Assembly (NCBI GenBank): GCA_002104945.1
Contig: MCFH01000004.1
Coordinates: forward strand, 248,001 to 312,000
Source: Piromyces finnis
Lineage: Eukaryota; Neocallimastigomycota; Neocallimastigomycetes; Neocallimastigales; Neocallimastigaceae
Length of the DNA: 64,000 nucleotides
Direction of reading: 5' to 3'
Part shown: positions 1 to 10,931 of the stretch, piece by piece
Numbering within the stretch: position 1 is the first letter of the stretch
Layout of the letters: each line of letters begins with the position of its first letter
Position numbers and translations under genes: made by a program
The notes under the pieces: generated by a model
What the model was told of the DNA's origin: nothing
Seen by the model: only the letters and a program-made list of their open reading frames with translations
Databases searched by the model: none

Positions 1-1
1 A

Positions 2-2374
2 CCTGGTAAAAAATCACATAAATCAGATTCATATTGTGTTATTAGAGTAGATAATACACCAAGAGGTAAAACTAGATCTTCACGTCATTCAAAATGGAAT
101 GAAGATTTCAATATATTAATAGATAATGCTTCAGATGTAGAAATTACTGTTTACGAAAAAGGTGGCACAGTATTAGCTATGTCATGGTTCAAGTTTGGTG
201 AATTGATTGAAGAATTACAAACTAAAGGATTATATAGAGGTAGTTCCTCAGAGAATTTGAGTAGTCCAACACAACAACCACAAGCCCATGTTGATCATAA
301 CGGTATTGATGCTTGGTTAGATATGGAACCAGCTGGTCAAATATTCTTGCATCTTAATGTCGTTCCAGAAACAAGAAATAAGCGCCGTAAGGACGGTGTT
401 ATCAGAACAAAACCTGTTAAAAAGTTTATTTACAAGCGTGGTCACAAATTCTCACCAATTCACTTCTATCAACCAATGAAATGTGCTGTTTGTGGTGATT
501 TCTTTATGACAAATAATGGCTATCAATGTGCTGAATGTAAATATGCTTGTCATAAAAAATGTTATGGAAAAGTTTTTGTTAAATGTATCACAAAAACAGA
601 TCAAGAAACTGACGATGATGATATCGCCTCCGCTCAAATAATGAAGCATAAGATTCCACATCGTTTTGAATATATTGTTAACTTTGGTGTTAATTGGTGT
701 TGTCATTGTGGTTATTTATTACCATTAGGTAAACAAAAGGTTACCCGTTGTTCAGAATGTTCTCTTATGTGCCATAAGCACTGTATGCCAATGGTTCCAA
801 ACTTCTGTGGTATGAGTAGAGCTTTAGCCTCTACTTTAATGGAAGCTATTGAGCATGCCGAACGTGAAAAGAAAAGAAAGTTAGCTGAAGCTGCTAACTC
901 AGCACAAACACAAAGTCAACCAAATAGTGCAACTAGCTCGCCTATTGGATCCATGACCATTCCAATTGATAAAAGAAAAATTCAATCTGGCAGTGAACCA
1001 AACTTACTAGGAAAATCTTATCCTGGACCAGTCACTACTATACCAAATCAACAAAAATCCAACGTGACTTCCCCAAAATCTGCGGGTTCTCGTCCAGTTT
1101 CTACTGCTGGTTATGTTCCAGGTATGGAAGGTGCAGTTGGTTTACCATTCAGTAAAGTTTCCCTTGAAGATTTCAACTTCTTAGCTGTTATTGGTAAAGG
1201 TAACTTTGGTAAGGTCATGTTAGCAGAAGAAAAAGCAACCAAAAACTTATATGCTATTAAGGTTTTAAAGAAAGAATTTATAATAGAAAATGATGAAATA
1301 GAAAGTACTAAATCTGAAAAAAGAGTCTTTATGGCTGCTAATCAAGAACGCCATCCATTCTTGGTTAACTTACACTCTTGTTTCCAAACCAGTACTAGAA
1401 TTTACTTTGTTATGGAATATATTAGTGGTGGTGATCTTATGTGGCATATTCAACATCAACAATTTAATGAAAAACGTGCTAAATTCTATGCATGTGAAGT
1501 TTTATTAGCTCTTGAATACTTCCATAAAAATAATATTGTTTATCGGTAAGTCTCCAATACGAAAATTAAAAGAAATATTAATATAATACCAATTTAAAAA
1601 AAATTTTTTAATTAACAATTAATATTATGATTTAATTTTTATTAATTAAATGAATCCAGTGATCTTAAGCTTGATAATATTCTTTTAACCTTAGACGGAC
1701 ATATTAAGATTACCGATTATGGTTTATGTAAAGAAAACATGTTCCACGGTGCTACTACCAATACTTTCTGTGGTACTCCAGAATTTATGGCTCCAGAAAT
1801 TCTTTTAGAAAAACCATATGGTAGAGCTGTCGATTGGTGGGCCTTTGGTGTTCTTATTTATGAAATGCTTTTAGGTCAATCACCATTCAGAGGAGATGAT
1901 GAAGAAGAAATCTTTGAAGCCATTTTAGAAGATGATATTATCTATCCAATAAATATGAGTAGAGATTCAGTTTCTATATTACAAAAATTATTAACTAAAG
2001 ATCCAAATAAAAGATTAGGTGCTGGACCAAACGATGCTGAAGATATTAAGAAACATCCATTCTTTAAGCATGTTAAATGGGAAAAAATCTTAAATAAAGA
2101 GATTAATCCACCCTACAAGCCAAAGATTGTAAGTTTAATTATTTTATTTTTATTAAATATAAATAGTAATATCATATTAATCACTGTTATTATTATTATT
2201 ATTATTAAACAGAACTCAAGAACTGATGTATCAAACTTTGATGAAGAATTTACAAGAGAAATTCCAGTATTAACACCATGTAATTGTGTCTTAAACGAAG
2301 CAGATCAAGAAGAATTCAAAAACTTTAGTTATATAAGTAATTGGGCTTTAGGTCAAAGAGCTAATGCAGTATAA
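2..2374 (+). CDS. PKC1: Protein kinase C, Pkc1 type (5' end outside window)
   Basis: Serine/threonine kinase of the fungal cell-integrity pathway, activated at membranes by Rho GTPase and lipid. Proposed exons: 2-1545, 1660-2128, 2213-2374 (724 residues visible). The reading frame is open at the window start, so HR1 repeats and the true start lie upstream. Order of domains: end of a C2 domain (about 1-110), two Cys-rich C1 domains (about 148-195 and 220-269, with the HX12CX2C...HX2CX7C pattern), a Ser/Pro/Gln linker, then the kinase (from about 390) with the glycine loop GKGNFGKV, the AIK lysine, YRDLK and the activation loop [11 protein letters not shown]. The DFG motif reads DYG, as I recall for fungal Pkc1. 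The C-tail has a TP turn motif and the hydrophobic motif FKNFSY. Introns are GTAAGT...CAG (114 nt) and GTAAGT...CAG (84 nt). The second intron has no stop and keeps frame, so it could be mistaken for coding sequence. Confidence 0.95.
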
Positions 2375-2515
2375 ATTTAATAATATCTTTTTCATGCTTT
2401 TCTCAGTTAATTCAAAAATATATATCTTAAAAAAAAAAAGTAATATTATAAAATAATAATAAACAATTTACTTTTTCATCCAATCTTTTAATTAATTCCT
2501 ATTACAAAAAAAAAA

Positions 2516-2562
<47 letters not shown>

Positions 2563-4659
2563 AAAAAAAAAGTATAACAAAAGTTAAAATTAATTTTTTA
2601 CAAACACACTAATATATATAATATAATAGTAGTATAATTATTTTTCATTTTTTAAAATATAAATGTTTGAAACAGAAAAATATTTTTTTATAAATTAATA
2701 GATAATAATAATGTACAATATAAAACAACAACAACAATAATAATAATGAAGAAAATAAATCTAATTAAAAAAATATATATATATGTTTTACTACTAATTA
2801 TCATTAAATATCATTATATATTAAAATAATAATCCTAATAAAAACAAATAAAAATATATTTATTTTTTTATTATTATATTTTTAGTGTATAAAAGCTAAA
2901 CCTTTTTTTCTATTAAAAATTATGAATAATTCATTTAATTACTGAGATTATTCTTTTATATCTATATAATTCTTATTATTAAACTTGTTTTAATCATCAA
3001 ATTATATAATGAACTCTAAACAGTTTCATTCAGTTTCATTCATCAAAAATATATATCATACCAAAATACATATAATAAAATTAAAAATTTATTTATTCCT
3101 ATCCTATATAAAAAATAAAAATAAGAAATAAAAGGTTTTTACTTATACTATTAAATTTTTTAATATGTTTTTAAGTTATATGAAATAAGAACATTCTACA
3201 TAATTAAAAAATGAAGTAGTTATTTAGACATGAAAATAGAATATTTTTTATCAAAGGGTGTATAAGAAATAGAATTATTATTGTATCTATTATTTAAGAC
3301 TTTATAATATCAAAGTAACACTAAAAAGAAAAATTGTGTCTTTTTTAAATGTAGTACAAAAAATGATAAACAATTTTAATTAAAATTTTAATGACTGAAT
3401 TAATAAAAGATCAAACTTTATTTAATAATAAAATATAAATTATTTTGTTAATCTTCATTAAGGTCAAAAAGAGTAGAAACTTTAATTATTATAAATTGAA
3501 AAGTTTTATTAATATAAATTGAATAATAAACATGCATTATACATTTTTTAAATATAAAAATATTAAAAAAAATTTTCTTGACTTTTTTATTACTAATTCA
3601 TATATAATAAGATTTTAATATTTAAAATGGATGAGCAATAAATAAATAAATTAAGACTAAAAAAAATTTTTTTCATTGTAAAAATAGCACCACCACCACC
3701 ACCACAAATTTTTACTTTGTATCCTTCTTCAATTGAAATTTCATTAAAAATGGATGCTTGTCATAGAAACATTTTAAAGTCAATGTTATTAAAAAAAGTC
3801 GATAATAAACCTAATAGTGTAAAATAATAAAGAAAGAATTTAAATTTATCTTTTATTTTTTATTTTTCACTATAATCGTATTTTCAATATTTTTAAAAAA
3901 AGATAAATTAGATTAAAATAATTAAGAAGCATTCTAATTTCCTACAATAAAAAGAAAGCATTAGATAATTTGGTAAGAATAAAAAGAAAGAATTAACACC
4001 TCCATATGAGTAAAAGCCTATTTGAACAATAGTTGATCAATGAAAATAATTCTTAATATAAAATAATTAAATTAAAAAGGATTTTTCATTATGATATAAA
4101 AATTTTAATTTAATTTATTATATTAAATTTCAAAAAAAAATATTTATTAAATGTCACCATTTTTTATCATTCATTTAATTATTCATTCATTATTTTAAAA
4201 GAATATCAACTTTATTTAATATATTTTTATTATAGAATTTATTTTTTTATATTAAAAATCCTATATTAATATAATTTATTTATTGGATTTTTAAAAAAAT
4301 TATTTTATAATATAATTAATTTATTATAATAATATAAAATAATATATGTATTGTTATTGATATTAAAATAATAATAAATAAAGTTTACATTTAAAATTCA
4401 AAAAAAATTTAAATAAATAACCGTAGAAAAGACTTTAAATAAAACATTTTCAAATAAAAAAAAATAAAAAAAATATATATAAAAATTTACACTAAAAAAA
4501 AAAATAGAATTTTAATCATTAAATTCAATTTTTTTTTTTTTATCTATTTAGTTTTTATATATTTTTAGTAAAATTTATTGCTGGATAATAAAAAAATATT
4601 TGTACAAATTTAAAGGGAAACAAAAAAAAAATTAATAATTATAATAAAAGAAAATCAAC
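2375..4659. other. AT-rich intergenic region between PKC and GH45 genes
   Basis: About 2.3 kb of very A+T-rich sequence with long A runs just after the PKC stop (2522-2571). I see no gene. One coding-like scrap at 3684-3827 (proline run followed by about 35 open codons) is listed separately. The last few hundred bases should hold the GH45 promoter, but no specific site can be defended. Confidence 0.6.
3684..3827 (+). pseudogene. Possible coding relic with a Pro run
   Basis: A stretch of about 47 open codons starts just before a run of five CCA proline codons and ends at TAA 3825. Codon composition (CCA, TCT, CAT, TGT, GGA-poor) is less A+T extreme than the flanks. There is no good start codon, no neighbouring exon with matching splice sites that I could find, and no recognisable domain. 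It may be a decayed gene fragment or chance. Family not recognised. Confidence 0.2.
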
Positions 4660-7001
4660 ATGAAAAGCATTTTTGTATTATCAACTTTAACTGTTTTATT
4701 AAACCATTCAGTTTTATCACAAAGTTGTTCATTTGAGAGCATAGGTTACAGTTGCTGTAAATTAAATTGTGATGTTATCTACACTGATGAATCTGGTACA
4801 TAAAATATATAATTTATATATAGATATATATATTTTTGAATAAATGAATGTGAATATAAAGATAATAATAATAAAAAAAAAAATGTGGAATATTAGAAAA
4901 AAAAATGAATTCATATAAGAATAGTAACAGTAATTAATAATTTTCACATTTAATTATTTTCAGAATTTCATATTTAAACTAATATCAAATTATATATAAT
5001 TTTTTATACATTTTTTAATTCGATAAATTATTTTATAATCTCTTAAAACTAATAATTTACTTTTAAAACTTTTATTTTTTATATATAGGTGATTGGAGTG
5101 TTGAAAACGATGAATGGTGTGGTATTGACGAAAATTGTGGTAAAACACAAGCTGGTGACGATGACTGTTGGTCATTACCAGGTAATTTGAATATAATTAA
5201 TCGAAATTTATAAATATAAGATTAAATTTTAATAATAAAATAATTATATAAAAATTATTTTTTATAATAATAAAAGATTACCAATGCTGTGCTGATGGTA
5301 CTGAAGTAATTTATACTGACGAATCTGGAGATTGGGGTGTTATTAATGATGAATGGTAAATCTAAATTAAAATATTTATTGTTTAATTTCATTCTTAAAT
5401 ATATTATTTATTACTTTTAAATTTTAATTATATTATATATATAATAAATAAATATATAAATATTAAAATATTTATATTATTAAAAATAAATCTATTAAAC
5501 ATATAATTAATTTTTAAAAAAAAAAAAAAAAAAAATATTGTTCCTTATTAAATATATATAAAGGTGTGGTATTAAGAAAACTGAAGAACCAGAACTTCCA
5601 ATTATTACCAAGACTAAGAGTACTACTGTATCTAAAACTGCCACTAAAACTTCAGAAGCTGGTGCCACTACAGCTGATTCTGGAGGTAGATTCCTTATTC
5701 CAACTACAGCTGGTCAAGCTGTTCCAACATATGAACCAATTGAATGTACTCCTCCAGATGTCTTCTCTTATGGACAATGTTGTCATGGACCAGATCTTAA
5801 AGCTTATGCTCAATGTGGTGGTCTTGGTTATGAAGGTTCAACCTGTTGTCAAGCTGGTACTATCTGTACTGTAGTTAATGAACATTACTCTCATTGTGCA
5901 CCAGATTTAGAAGCTCCAATTCGTCCAGTTATGGATATCGATAAAGGTATTCATGGTGGACCATGGTGTAAACCACCAAATTGTGTTATTACTGCTAACT
6001 ATACTGGTTTCCGTTGGGGTTATGATCCAGTTCTTGATAAAGGTTGTGAAATTCCAGAATATGAATGTTATGATATTATTAACAAAACTTGGGGTCCACA
6101 AGAATATCCAGTTGGTACCGAAGAAGGTGTTACTACTCGTTACTACGATTGTTGTAAGCCATCTTGTTCATGGCCAGGAAAAGCTGATGTTTTCCATCCA
6201 GTAAGACATTGTGCTGTTGATGGTACTACTTTAATTGAAGATCAAGAAGGTAATTAAATAATAATAATTAAAAAAATAAGAATAAATAATAAAAATAACA
6301 ATAAAATAGAATAGCAATAGTGATAGTGATGGTGATAGAAATTATTACAACAATAAAAATTAGAATAAAAATAGAATAAAAATAATAATAGGAATAATAA
6401 CAAAAAAAATTGAAATATACATTATTAATAATGTATCAACTAATAATATAATATATAAAAATAATATATAAAACTAATAGCTGCCTCTGCCTGTCAAGCT
6501 GATGTTGTTGGTACTGCTCATATGTGTGAAAATCAACAACCATGGGCTATTAGTGATGCTCTTTCTTATGGTTTTGCCGCTGCTGCTTTACCAGGTGGTG
6601 AATCTAATTCTTGCTGTAAATGTTACGCTTTAACTTTCATGGATCCACCAATTCGTGGTAAACAATTAGTTGTTCAAGTTACTAACACTGGTGCTGATGT
6701 TGGTTCTAATCAATTTGATCTTCAAATTCCAGGTGGTGGTGTTGGTATTTTCGATGCTTGTACTAATATGTACGGTTTACCAGCTGGTTCAAATGGTTGG
6801 GGTAAGCAATATGGTGGTATTACTTCTATTGATGATTGTGAATCCTTCCCAGAATCATTAAAGGAAGGTTGTAAATGGAGATTCAATTGGTTATTAGGTG
6901 CCGATAACCCAAGAATGACATTTATTGAAGTTGATTGCCCAAAAGAACTTACTGATATCACTGGTTGTATCAGAAAAGATGCTAATATTAAAGAAGATTA
7001 A
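4660..7001 (+). CDS. Secreted endoglucanase GH45 with two dockerins and CBM1
   Basis: Predicted to cleave beta-1,4 bonds of cellulose outside the cell as a cellulosome subunit. Exons: 4660-4795, 5089-5181, 5277-5355, 5564-6249, 6481-7001 (504 aa). Residues 1-20 are a signal peptide. Two fungal dockerins of the CBM10-like type follow (about 22-58 and 70-106), each with paired Cys, Y-T-D-E-S-G and the W-C-G-I end. Then come a Thr/Ser/Lys linker, a CBM1 (about 181-214, YAQCGGLGYEGSTC), a roughly 75-residue Cys-containing module I cannot assign, and the GH45 domain (about 290-495). The GH45 signature TTRYYDCCKPSCSW places the catalytic acids at D298 and D411 (within FDLQIPGGGVGIFDAC). Three introns fall in the dockerin region and one in the catalytic domain. 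The first donor is GTACAT, weaker than the rest, but the phases fit and the dockerin reads across. Codon use is richer in C and G than in neighbours, suggesting high expression. Confidence 0.95.
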
Positions 7002-10000
7002 AGAAGATTAAAAAATGATGAATGAAAAAAAAATAATAAATTAAAAAAATATATTTCAATAAAATATATATAAGCATCATTCTTCATATATATATATATA
7101 TATATATCATTAAGTAAATTTATTTAATTTATATATATATATACATATATATTTCTTTCTATTTTATTATCTAACTATCAATTCCCATTGTACAAAACAA
7201 TAACAATGAATTATTTTATAAATTAAAAAAGATTATAAAAAATATAAACATTAAAAAAAAAAAAATGTAAAATATAATACGCACACTTAATAAACATAAA
7301 AACAAAAAATAATTAAATAAAAGTAAAAATAACAATAAAAATTTTTTAAAAATTTATATTGAAACTTGTAACTATAAATATTAATAATTATAATTGATGG
7401 ATTTGAAAATAATAAATATTGAAATTCAAATTTATTTATTTCAATTTCCTATCCATACTTAAAACTGTACAAGAATAATTATCTTAAGGGAAAATCAACT
7501 TTTAAACATTAACAAAAACTTATTAATAATATTATTGAACATTACTATAAATATGATTAAAAAATGTTTAGTAATTTCCTACAAAAAAAAACCTATTATA
7601 ATTAAGTTTAATTTTTCAATGATGTGTTTTGATAAATATAAAAAATATTGCTGATGAAATATGAAATAAAAATATTCTTTTTTTTTTTATTTATTTATTT
7701 ATTTATTGTTAGTATTATAAATTATTATATTTATTAAAGTATATGATGTTATGTATTTAACTTTAAAATTTCTGATCATATTTTTATATTTATGGAATAT
7801 TATGCTAAACATTATCTCTAAAAAAAAAAAATAAATTCAGGGTTTTTAACATACTCTTTGATTAATAGATCTATAGATTATTTATCCTTTTTCTAGAATT
7901 TATCTTATTCTCTAAATAGGTATTGACATTTTTTATTAAGGATAATTCGTATAAATATAAAAAAATGTATATAATTATGTTTTTCAAAATTTTTACAATA
8001 TTATTTTCTAGAAATTCTATTTAAAATTCAGTATTTTAAATTTAATGGTTATATTAAAAGATTATTTATATTATTTAAATTTTTATCACTTTAACCCTTT
8101 AAATTTTTATTATTTTATCTACAAATATTTAGTATTTTATTATTATTATTATTATTAAATAATAATAAATATGGAGATAAAAGTAAGTATATATATATCT
8201 TTTAATAATAAAATATGAATATTATAAATTTCAAAAAACTATTAATAACATATTTAGAAGTTGAAAAGAAAAAAAAATCTACCAATTAGTGGAAGAAAAT
8301 CAAGGTTTAACTAAAAAAATAATTATGAAAATAAAAAATTACTGAAAGCTTTTATTAATAATAACAATTCTATTATTTATTCTACAATAGATTTTAATTT
8401 TATTAAAAGGGGTTTTAAAAAAATAATATACATATAACACTACTATCTAGTTCATTATTTTTACATTCATATATGGTGAAAATAAATAAGAATATTGATT
8501 TTTCTATTAAAAATAAATGTCAAGAAAATACTTTCTCTTACTAATTAAATTAAATAATCAAGTTTTAACTTTAATTTTAAAATTAACCTTTGATTATAAT
8601 TATAAAGACTTCGAAACTAGTACAGTACTAAGTTTAATACATTAAGTGTTATTTCACAAGCTAATGTATTAAATGAATAACTGAAAAAAAGAGAAAGATA
8701 TGATTAATGATACATATATTAACAATGAAAATGCATTAATTATTTCTAATAACCTACTACTTCACCAAGATATTTTGGGTAATACAGTTCTTCATTATGC
8801 ACTGAAATTTAAGAGATAAATATAAATTTATATGCTAAAAAAAAAAAAAAAAAGACAGGTTACAATATAAAAAATAACGAAAATTTAATACCATCCATGT
8901 GCATATTAAAAATTTAAAACAAAGAAATTGTTTCCATTTATGTCTTATGTCTAAATCTAAAAAAAGAAATTGAAAGATCAAAATATAATTTTTCGAAAAT
9001 TACTTATAAAAAAAATAAAGATAATTTCAAGTATATTTTCCCTAAAACGACAATGATAAAGAAATGATAAAGAACAAGTATTTAAAAATTTTAATCAAAA
9101 TTTTTATCCCATAAATATGAAAAAAAAAAAAAAAAAAAAAAAAAGAACTATAAAGTTTTATTTGATAAAAATCCAAATATTATTAAAATAAAATATCATT
9201 AAAATTATAACAACTTTATTTAAGAATCTTTTCATATGAATTTATATATAATATTTTTTATTTCTTTATTTTAATATATTAACTATTCAGTTTTCTCATA
9301 TTTTCTTTTCCATATATCTAATACTATACATATTGTATTATAAATTTACATAAATTTATAACAAAAATTTATTTATTTTTATTTCAATAATGAAAAGAAA
9401 TCCTTATGAAGTTCTTTGTACCGACAAATCTTTATTTTGAAGATAAACTTTAGTGTTGTCGTAAGAAGAATATTTATAATAATTTGAAGGTGAAACAACA
9501 CTCATTTTAATTTTTCATTGTCATTACTTATATTTAAAGCAACCTTGTTATTTGAATAATATAATCTATTTATTTAAATATAATCTTTTTATTATTTATT
9601 AATAAATAGTGTAACATTTAAATTATTAAATAATTGTTATACAATTTATAAAAGGATTAGATATTATTCATAAAATATTTAGACTATTATATTTTTCTAT
9701 GAATCTTGTATCGTTGATGATGCGTTGATAGATATATTTCTGAATAACATAATATTTTTAATAAATAACAAATTCTAGGATTTAGATGAAACAATAAATT
9801 TAAAATAAAATACGTTTTATAATTAACAAATAAATCTCTTTAAAACTCGAAAATAAACTCTTTTATTATATTTAAATTATCTCTTTATTATATTTTATAA
9901 CTTATTTATTATCTGATTTTTATGAAGAAGAATTTTATCTTCCTTTTATACATTTTCATTTATTACATGTATTTATTTTTAACTATTAAATATTATTATT

Positions 10001-10670
10001 ACTATTGTTACTATTTACTAAAATGAAAAGAATAAATTAAAATTATGTCTTAGTATTATAAAATATTATAGAATATTACTTATTTGATTTTCTTATTCTT
10101 TCAAAATGTTTAAATTTAGAAAAATTATTATAAATTATCATTCATAATCATTAAATGTATAATACCTTTAATAAAATAATTAAAATTTAAAATTAAAATA
10201 ATATTAAAATAAAATTAAAATAAAAGTATCAAATATCCTAAATACTCGTTTTATACAGAAACATAAAAGAGTTCTATATTTTATCTTTAAAATTATTATT
10301 ATTGTTCTATTTCCAGGTTTTAGGTTTGTTACTTTTAGTAATAATCCTCAATTCAATTATTAGTTTATAAATATAATTTTAAAAGAATTTCTAAAGAATA
10401 CTTGGATAAAACACTAATTTAATGTATACCATTTTATTTAAGTTTATTCATTTTTATTTATTATTTTATTATTTTAATACATTAATACACTATTTAATTA
10501 AGTCGTTTTATTTAGTAATTTATTTATATTTATTTCTATTAATTAAGTCATTTTATTCAGAACTTATTATTATTTAATAAAGAGAATATTATTTAAAAGG
10601 GTTATATTTTTCATAGAATTATTATTCGTTTATTTTAAAGGGTTACTACCATTTATTTTATTAACTGTTA
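7002..10670. other. AT-rich intergenic region with ankyrin-like scrap
   Basis: About 3.7 kb without an intact gene. Homopolymers and AT microsatellites dominate (TATA run near 7088-7107, A22 near 9120-9144). Between roughly 8160 and 9120 the sequence contains short interrupted open stretches; the clearest, 8700-8819, resembles an ankyrin repeat and is listed separately. Nothing else recognisable. Confidence 0.5.
8700..8819 (+). pseudogene. Ankyrin-repeat relic
   Basis: A 39-codon open stretch starting at ATG 8700 and ending at TAA 8817 encodes the segment QDILGNTVLHYALKF. This fits the ankyrin-repeat helix motif (D-x-x-G-N-T-x-L-H-x-A). The surrounding kilobase has similar short open pieces broken by stops and frameshifts (for example LVEENQGLTKK near 8285), so I read it as a decayed ankyrin-protein gene. 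Ankyrin proteins are numerous in anaerobic fungi by my recollection. The call rests on one motif, so it stays tentative. Confidence 0.4.
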
Positions 10671-10835
10671 GTATGGGTTAAGTTGTACTTTAACGGTCAG
10701 TTTCAATTAGGTTTTTGTATGAGTAGCATATCGCTTAAGCAGGTCAGTGAATGAGTATGGTATAAGCTGTTAAAGCGGATTTACGAAATTATAAATATTA
10801 AGAGGTCATTGGTTCGATTCGGAGCAATGCCTACT
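10671..10835 (+). ncRNA. Candidate structured Pol III-type RNA or degenerate tRNA
   Basis: This 165-bp island is clearly richer in G+C than its flanks and ends 15 bp before tRNA-Gln. GGTTCGATTC at 10811-10820 matches the tRNA B-box consensus, and TGGTATAAGCTG at 10758-10769 resembles an A box about 53 nt upstream. AGTAGCAT (10722-10729) can pair with ATGC-C-TACT (10827-10835) through eight pairs with one bulged C. The T-stem implied by the B box does not pair well and no acceptor/anticodon arrangement fits a normal tRNA. Options are a decayed tRNA, a tRNA-derived element, or a Pol III RNA co-located with the tRNA. Function unknown. Confidence 0.35.
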
Positions 10836-10850
10836 TGTTCATTAAAAAGT

Positions 10851-10922
10851 GGTTCTATAGTGTAGTGGCTAGCACGTTGGACTCTGAATCCAACGACCCG
10901 AGTTCGAATCTCGGTAGAACCT
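10851..10922 (+). tRNA. tRNA-Gln(CUG): tRNA-Gln (anticodon CUG)
   Basis: A 72-nt cloverleaf without intron. The acceptor stem GGTTCTA/TAGAACC is perfect, the anticodon stem is TTGGA/TCCAA, and the anticodon loop CTCTGAA puts CTG at 10884-10886. The T loop reads TTCGAAT with a CCGAG/CTCGG stem, and the discriminator base is T. The sequence closely follows the typical eukaryotic nuclear tRNA-Gln. A T5 run at 10927-10931 serves as the Pol III stop. Confidence 0.97.
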
Positions 10923-10926
10923 CCTA

Positions 10927-10931
10927 TTTTT
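10927..10931 (+). terminator. Pol III terminator of tRNA-Gln
   Basis: Five T residues four bases after the discriminator base of the tRNA, the usual RNA polymerase III stop signal. T runs are common in this genome, so only the position supports it. Confidence 0.75.
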
